Origin: HT1-32 sp040219025 | Lineage (GTDB): Bacteria; Pseudomonadota; Alphaproteobacteria; Rhodospirillales; HT1-32 | Reading direction: 5' to 3' | DNA length: 64,000 nucleotides | Assembly: GCA_040219025.1 (NCBI GenBank) | Contig: JAVJTE010000030.1 | Coordinates: 62,001 to 126,000, forward strand | Shown: piece after piece, positions 59,404 to 64,000 of the stretch | How positions within the stretch are numbered: position 1 is the stretch's first letter | How the letters are laid out: each line of letters begins with the position of its first letter | Notes under the pieces: model-generated | Seen by the model: the letters and a program-made list of their open reading frames with translations, nothing else | What the model was told of the DNA's origin: nothing | Database searches by the model: none | Translations under genes and position numbers: made by a program

Positions 59404-60020
59404 GCGACGCATTTGAATTTACAGCCGATAATCTGGCCCAGGCGAAAAAGATCATCGCCCGCTATCCGGACGGCTTTCAGGCCAGTGCAGTAATGCCGCT
59501 GCTGTTCATGGCACAGCGCCAGACTGCCAATCACCTGACCGTCCCGGCGATCGAATATGTTGCCGAAATGCTGGAAATGCCGGTGATCAGGGTGATGGAG
59601 GTCGCAACCTTCTATACGATGTACAACCTCGACCCGGTCGGTACCCATATGATCGAGGTCTGCACGACCACGCCCTGCTGGCTGCGCGGCTCGTCAAAAA
59701 TCGTCGATGCCTGCAAGCAGGAGCTCGGTATCGGCATCGGGCAGACAACCGGTGACGGCAAGTTCACCCTGAAGGAAGCCGAATGTCTGGGGGCCTGCGT
59801 CAATGCCCCGATGTGCCAGATTGGCGATCATTATTATGAAGACCTCAGCGAAGAGACGATGGTTGAAATCATCAAGGCCCTGCGCGATGGCAAGGAACCA
59901 AAGGCCGGCACGCAGATTGACCGGCAGACCTCGGCGCCCGCAGGCGGCCTGACAACGCTGACAGGCGACCCTATCAAGCCGGAACTGCGCAGCGACGGCG
60001 CGTTCGATGGAGATGACTGA
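59400..60020 (+). CDS. nuoE: NADH-quinone oxidoreductase subunit E
   Basis: 206 residues, 24 kDa subunit. [2Fe-2S] N1a ligands in CTTTPCWLRGS and ECLGACVNAPMCQI. GTG start overlapping the nuoD stop (GTGA). The ~50-residue C-terminal tail (from KEPKAGTQIDRQTS) is Pro/Thr/Ala-rich and longer than in E. coli, as in other alphaproteobacteria. Confidence 0.96.
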   Translation: MSDAFEFTADNLAQAKKIIARYPDGFQASAVMPLLFMAQRQTANHLTVPAIEYVAEMLEMPVIRVMEVATFYTMYNLDPVGTHMIEVCTTTPCWLRGSSKIVDACKQELGIGIGQTTGDGKFTLKEAECLGACVNAPMCQIGDHYYEDLSEETMVEIIKALRDGKEPKAGTQIDRQTSAPAGGLTTLTGDPIKPELRSDGAFDGDD

Positions 60021-61306
60021 TGCTCGCTGACAAGGACAGAATTTTCCAGAACCTGTACGGTATCCATGACTGGCGCCTGAAAGGTGCCATGGCACGCGGT
60101 GACTGGGACAATACCAAGGCCATCCTCGCCAAGGGCCGGGACTGGATCATTGACGAAATGAAAGCCTCCGGTCTGCGGGGCCGTGGCGGTGCGGGATTCC
60201 CGACCGGCGTCAAATGGTCGTTCATGCCGAAGCAGGTGGGTGCCCGTCCGCATTACCTCGTGGTCAATGCTGATGAGGGAGAGCCCGGCACCTGCAAGGA
60301 CCGGGACATGATGCGTCATGAGCCGCACAAGCTGATCGAAGGCTGTCTGATCGCCTGTTTTGCGATGCAGGCGCATGCTGCATATATCTACATCCGGGGC
60401 GAGTTCGTGGAAGAGGCGGACCATCTTGAACATGCCATCGAGGAAGCCCGGGCTGCCGGTCTGGTCGGCAAGAATGCCTGCGGGTCCGGCTGGGATTTTG
60501 AATGCTACGTCCATCGCGGGTCCGGTGCCTATATCTGTGGCGAGGAAACCGCGCTGATCGAAAGCCTGGAAGGCAAGAAGGGCCAGCCGCGTCTGAAGCC
60601 GCCATTCCCGGCCGGTGCCGGTCTGTATGGCTGCCCGACCACGGTGAACAATGTGGAAAGCATCGCGGTCGCCCCGACAATTCTTCGTCGTGGTCCGGCA
60701 TGGTTTGCGGGCATCGGTCGCGCAAATAACACCGGCACCAAGGTTTTCTGTATTTCAGGCGCCGTGAACAATCCCTGCAATGTTGAAGAAGCGATGAGCA
60801 TTCCGCTGAAGGAACTGATCGAGAAGCATGCCGGTGGTGTCACAGGTGGCTGGGACAATCTGCTGGCCGTGATTCCCGGCGGATCATCAACCCCGATGAT
60901 CCCGAAATCGGTCTGTGACGATGTCCTGATGGATTTCGATGCCCTGCGCGAGGCCCAGACCGGCCTTGGTACTGCGGCTGTCATCGTCATGGACAAGTCG
61001 GTTGACCTGATCAAGGCCATCGCGCGTCTGGCGGAATTCTACAAGCATGAGAGCTGTGGCCAGTGCACACCCTGCCGTGAAGGTACGGGCTGGATGTGGC
61101 GGGTGATGGAACGGATGGTCACGGGTGAAGCCGAGCCGGAAGAAATCGATCATCTGCTGGAAGTCACCTATCAGGTTGAAGGCCATACGATCTGCGCCCT
61201 CGGTGACGCCGCAGCCTGGCCAATTCAGGGGCTGATCCGCCATTTCCGGCCGCTGATCGAACAGCGGATCGCCAGTTATCATGGCACTGCGGTGGCGGCG
61301 GAGTAG
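60020..61306 (+). CDS. nuoF: NADH-quinone oxidoreductase subunit F
   Basis: 428 residues, 51 kDa subunit with NADH/FMN site (GLRGRGGAGFPTGVKWSFM, NADEGEPGTCKDRDMMRHEPH) and N3 [4Fe-4S] ligands ESCGQCTPCREGTGW plus HTICALGDAAAWP. TGATG junction with nuoE. Confidence 0.97.
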   Translation: MLADKDRIFQNLYGIHDWRLKGAMARGDWDNTKAILAKGRDWIIDEMKASGLRGRGGAGFPTGVKWSFMPKQVGARPHYLVVNADEGEPGTCKDRDMMRHEPHKLIEGCLIACFAMQAHAAYIYIRGEFVEEADHLEHAIEEARAAGLVGKNACGSGWDFECYVHRGSGAYICGEETALIESLEGKKGQPRLKPPFPAGAGLYGCPTTVNNVESIAVAPTILRRGPAWFAGIGRANNTGTKVFCISGAVNNPCNVEEAMSIPLKELIEKHAGGVTGGWDNLLAVIPGGSSTPMIPKSVCDDVLMDFDALREAQTGLGTAAVIVMDKSVDLIKAIARLAEFYKHESCGQCTPCREGTGWMWRVMERMVTGEAEPEEIDHLLEVTYQVEGHTICALGDAAAWPIQGLIRHFRPLIEQRIASYHGTAVAAE

Positions 61307-61309
61307 GGC

Positions 61310-61495
61310 ATGGAACCTGTCAGTTTCGTCATTGTCGCCGCCCTGCAGATCATTCCCTGCTGGAAGGCGCTTGAGAAAGTCGGCATGACGCCGGCGCTGT
61401 CGCTGATTGCGCTGATCCCGGGGCTCGGCCTGCTGATCGTGCTGTTCATTCTGGCCTATGGTCGCTGGCCGGCCATCAATGACGGGCGGCGCTGA
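61310..61495 (+). CDS. Small membrane protein A inserted in nuo operon
   Basis: 61 residues, two hydrophobic segments. Contains IIPCWKALEKVGMTPALSL and YGRWPAIN. Starts three bases after nuoF and its stop is one base before the next small gene's ATG. Paralogous pattern to the following gene (PCW-x(4)-K-x-G-x-(T/S)-P ... F-RWP). The KxGxxP...RWP pattern resembles DUF5684/DUF805-like membrane proteins. Not a classical complex I subunit. Confidence 0.7.
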   Translation: MEPVSFVIVAALQIIPCWKALEKVGMTPALSLIALIPGLGLLIVLFILAYGRWPAINDGRR

Positions 61496-61496
61496 C

Positions 61497-61790
61497 ATGT
61501 TTGAAGCCATGTTTGCCATCATCGCCGGTTTCGGCTTGCTGATCAGCGGGTTCTTTCTTGCAATTTACTTCCTGCTGCCGGTCTGGCCCTGCTGGGTGAT
61601 CGCGAAACGGGCAGGCTATTCACCGGTCTGGGCGTTTCTGATCGTCATCCCGGTTGTAAATATCATCGTCATGTGGTTGTTCGCCTTCTCCCGATGGCCG
61701 AACGAGGGGAATGGCTTCGGGGCCATCGACGTCACAGCCTTTGGCACGAATTCGCAGTTGGAAAATCGCCCTGGAAGCGATAGGGGATAG
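61497..61790 (+). CDS. Small membrane protein B inserted in nuo operon
   Basis: 97 residues: two hydrophobic helices (about 4-30 and 45-66, LISGFFLAIYFLLPVWPCWVI; FLIVIPVVNIIVMWLFAFSRWP) and a polar tail. It shares PCWVIAKRAGYSPVWAFLIVIP with the preceding gene's PCWKALEKVGMTPALSLIALIP, so the two are tandem paralogues. The ATG at 61497 is preferred; an in-frame ATG at 61458 lies within the first gene. Two bases before nuoG. Confidence 0.72.
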   Translation: MFEAMFAIIAGFGLLISGFFLAIYFLLPVWPCWVIAKRAGYSPVWAFLIVIPVVNIIVMWLFAFSRWPNEGNGFGAIDVTAFGTNSQLENRPGSDRG

Positions 61791-61792
61791 AG

Positions 61793-63874
61793 ATGCCCAA
61801 GCTGACCGTAAACGGAATCGAAGTAGAAGTTGCACAGGGAGAGACCGTGCTGCAGGCCTGCGAGGCTGCCGGCGCTGAAATCCCGCGTTTCTGCTACCAT
61901 GAAAAGCTCTCGATTGCCGGGAATTGCCGGATGTGTCTGGTCGAGATGGAAAAGGCCCCGAAACCGGTGGCGTCCTGTGCGATGCCGGCGGGTGAGGGCA
62001 TGGTCATCCACACCAACAGCCCGAAGGTCGAAAAAGCCCGCAAGGGCGTGATGGAATTTCTGCTGATCAACCATCCGCTTGACTGCCCGATCTGCGATCA
62101 GGGCGGTGAGTGCGATCTGCAGGATCAGGCCATGGGCTATGGCATGGATCACAGCCGCTTCAAGGAAAACAAGCGGGCGGTGAAGGACAAATATATGGGT
62201 CCGATCATCAAGACGATCATGACCCGTTGTATCCACTGCACGCGCTGCGTCCGGTTCGCCGAGGAAATTGCCGGTGTGCCGAGTTTGGGTGCCCTTGGTC
62301 GCGGCGAGAATATGGAAATCACCACCTATCTCGAAAGCGCGATGAACTCCGAAATGTCGGGGAATGTCATTGATCTTTGCCCGGTTGGCGCGCTGACATC
62401 GAAGCCCTACGCCTTCAATGCGCGCCCCTGGGAGCTGCGCAAGACCGAATCGATTGATGTGATGGACGCCGTCGGCTCCAATATCCGGGTTGATACCCGC
62501 GGGAATGAAGTGCTCCGCGTCCTTCCCCGGATCAATGAAGAGATCAACGAGGAATGGATCGCCGACAAGACCCGCTATGCCTGTGACGGCTTGCAACGGC
62601 AGCGGTTGGACCGGCCTTATCTGCGCAAGGGTGGCAAATTGCAGCCGGTCAGCTGGCAGGAGGCATTTGATGCCGTTACCTCGAAGCTGAAAGGCACGAA
62701 GCCCGCGAAAATTGCTGCCATTGCCGGTGATCAGGCCGATGCCGAGGCAATGACCGCCCTGAAAGACCTGATGGCCTCGCTCGGTGTGGCCTCTGTGGAT
62801 TGCCGCCAGGATGGCGCGACCGCAGATGTATCAACCCGCGCCGCCTATATCATGAATACGACGATCCTCGGTATCGAGGATGCGGACGCCTGCCTGCTGA
62901 TAGGCACCAACCCGCGCTGGGAAGCCCCGCTGGTCAATGCCCGTCTGCGCAAGCGTCATGCGGCCGGAGGTTTCCGGATTGCCCGTGTAGGCACACCGCA
63001 CGACCTGACCTACCCGGTCGAGGAACTGGGCGCCGGTGCGGATACCCTGAAAGACATTCTCGACGGCAAGCATTCCTTCGCCGATGTGCTGAACAAGGCT
63101 GAACGCCCGATGCTGATCCTCGGGGCCGGTATTCTTGCGCGGCCTGACGGCAACGCCATTCTGGCAACGGCCCGGGCTATCGCGGAAAAGACCGGCATGA
63201 TTGTCGCCGCCGGTGATGAAGACGACGGATGGAACGGCTTCAACGTCATGCAGCTGGCGGCTTCACGCGTTGGCGGGCTGGATCTCGGGCTGGTTCCGGG
63301 TGAGGGCGGCCTCGCCACGAATGCCATCCTTGAGGGTGCGGCGAGTGGTGATATCGAAGTGGTCTATCTGCTGGCGGCTGACGAACTCGACATGTCGAAG
63401 CTCGACAAGGCGTTTGTCGTCTATCAGGGGCATCACGGCGATGCCGGTGCCCAGGCTGCTGATGTCATTCTGCCTGGCGCTGCCTATACCGAGAAAGATG
63501 GTACCTGGGTCAACGTTGAAGGCCGGGTTCAGACCGGCCGCCGCGCGGTCTCGCCACCGGGTGAGGCACGGGAAGACTGGAAGATTTTCAGGGCCTTGTC
63601 GGATGTTCTTGGCAAGCGACTTCCCTATGACAACATTGATGCCGTTCGTGCACGAATGGCAGAAATCAATCCGGTATTCGCCGTCGCCGACGTTATTCAG
63701 CCCGCCGACTGGGCTGACTTCGGTCAGGACGGCGAAATCGGTAGCGACGCCTTTGCCTCGCCGGTTGCGAACTACTACATGACCGACCCGGTCAGCCGCT
63801 GTTCAAAGACAATGGCAGAATGCACATCACTGTTTGTGAACAGGTCTGCCACAGCAACAGGGACGGAAGGCTGA
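61793..63874 (+). CDS. nuoG: NADH-quinone oxidoreductase subunit G
   Basis: 693 residues. N-terminal 2Fe-2S (PRFCYHEKLSIAGNCRMCLVEM), His-Cys motif HPLDCPICDQGGECDLQDQ, 4Fe-4S ligands TRCIHCTRCVRF and LCPVGAL, then the molybdopterin-oxidoreductase-like domain (no molybdenum expected), e.g. DACLLIGTNPRWEAPL and GHHGDAGAQAADVILPGAAYTEKDGT. Length is typical of the alphaproteobacterial short form (no N7 extension). TGATG junction with nuoH. Confidence 0.97.
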   Translation: MPKLTVNGIEVEVAQGETVLQACEAAGAEIPRFCYHEKLSIAGNCRMCLVEMEKAPKPVASCAMPAGEGMVIHTNSPKVEKARKGVMEFLLINHPLDCPICDQGGECDLQDQAMGYGMDHSRFKENKRAVKDKYMGPIIKTIMTRCIHCTRCVRFAEEIAGVPSLGALGRGENMEITTYLESAMNSEMSGNVIDLCPVGALTSKPYAFNARPWELRKTESIDVMDAVGSNIRVDTRGNEVLRVLPRINEEINEEWIADKTRYACDGLQRQRLDRPYLRKGGKLQPVSWQEAFDAVTSKLKGTKPAKIAAIAGDQADAEAMTALKDLMASLGVASVDCRQDGATADVSTRAAYIMNTTILGIEDADACLLIGTNPRWEAPLVNARLRKRHAAGGFRIARVGTPHDLTYPVEELGAGADTLKDILDGKHSFADVLNKAERPMLILGAGILARPDGNAILATARAIAEKTGMIVAAGDEDDGWNGFNVMQLAASRVGGLDLGLVPGEGGLATNAILEGAASGDIEVVYLLAADELDMSKLDKAFVVYQGHHGDAGAQAADVILPGAAYTEKDGTWVNVEGRVQTGRRAVSPPGEAREDWKIFRALSDVLGKRLPYDNIDAVRARMAEINPVFAVADVIQPADWADFGQDGEIGSDAFASPVANYYMTDPVSRCSKTMAECTSLFVNRSATATGTEG

Positions 63875-64000
63875 TGGAGCCGTTTCTCACAACCTATGTC
63901 TGGCCGACCCTTTTCATCGTCGCGCAGATTCTGGCAATCATCCTGCCGCTGCTGGGGGCTGTGGCCTACCTGACACTTGCCGAGCGCAAGGTGATCGCGG
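63874..64000 (+). CDS. nuoH: NADH-quinone oxidoreductase subunit H (5' part)
   Basis: First 42 codons only, cut by the window end. Translation starts MEPFLTTYVWPTLFIVAQ and reaches YLTLAERKVIA, a conserved part of the first helices of subunit H. Start overlaps the nuoG stop. Confidence 0.93.
   Translation, partial: MEPFLTTYVWPTLFIVAQILAIILPLLGAVAYLTLAERKVIA

Overview
The window looks like chromosomal DNA of a free-living, probably marine alphaproteobacterium of the Rhodospirillales/Kiloniellales kind. Evidence: GC-rich but not extreme composition, ATGA/TGATG-coupled operons, an alphaproteobacterial nuoABCDEFG(H) order, LapA/FecR-type RTX adhesins, DUF1127-like and DUF1328 small proteins. This is inference from gene content; no rRNA or other phylogenetic marker is present. 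No tRNA, rRNA, CRISPR array, insertion sequence or prophage was recognised.

Layout. 1-3.0 kb: a huge membrane-anchored coiled-coil protein (minus strand, C-terminus outside the window). 3.4-5.6 kb: an odd fusion of an integrase-type arm DNA-binding domain, an acidic linker, five membrane helices and pentapeptide repeats. 5.6-10.6 kb (minus): a tightly coupled four-gene unit made of a membrane sensor, a HAMP-MFS fusion transporter, a periplasmic binding protein of the ABC_sub_bind family and a PanB-like enzyme. 10.8-18.8 kb: a DUF1127-like small protein, then an FAD/Fe-S 2-hydroxyacid dehydrogenase - GntR - MlrC operon divergent from serine-glyoxylate aminotransferase and a class III CoA-transferase, suggesting hydroxyacid/glyoxylate metabolism.

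19-45 kb is the most unusual part: a surface-adhesin and signalling region. It has two giant RTX proteins (one with cadherin-like domains, a CBM60-like domain and 444-bp tandem repeats; one with a FecR-type domain), a type I ABC exporter and HlyD adaptor followed by a MotA/MotB-like pair, a TolC homologue, a CHASE2 adenylate cyclase, a highly modified ABC protein with a C-terminal cyclic-nucleotide-binding domain, a SAM hydroxide adenosyltransferase, an MBL-fold hydrolase and an MscS-type channel. A CRP-like palindrome (TGTGA-N6-TCAC type) lies upstream of each RTX gene, the second in the intergenic region shared with the cyclase gene. I propose a cAMP-controlled adhesin-export system.

45.3-49.6 kb: CoA-acylating sulfoacetaldehyde dehydrogenase-like gene, two succinyl-CoA-synthetase-like subunits and a TauE-type exporter, consistent with sulfoacetate or related organosulfonate use. 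49.7-55.5 kb: LysR regulator and a complete but non-canonical succinate dehydrogenase/fumarate reductase-like complex (order B-C-D-A, flavin-binding His replaced) plus both subunits of a class I fumarase. 55.7 kb: a glutathione S-transferase. 56.3-56.5 kb: a REP-like palindromic element. 56.7-64 kb: the complex I operon nuoA-G with the start of nuoH, and two small paralogous membrane proteins inserted between nuoF and nuoG.
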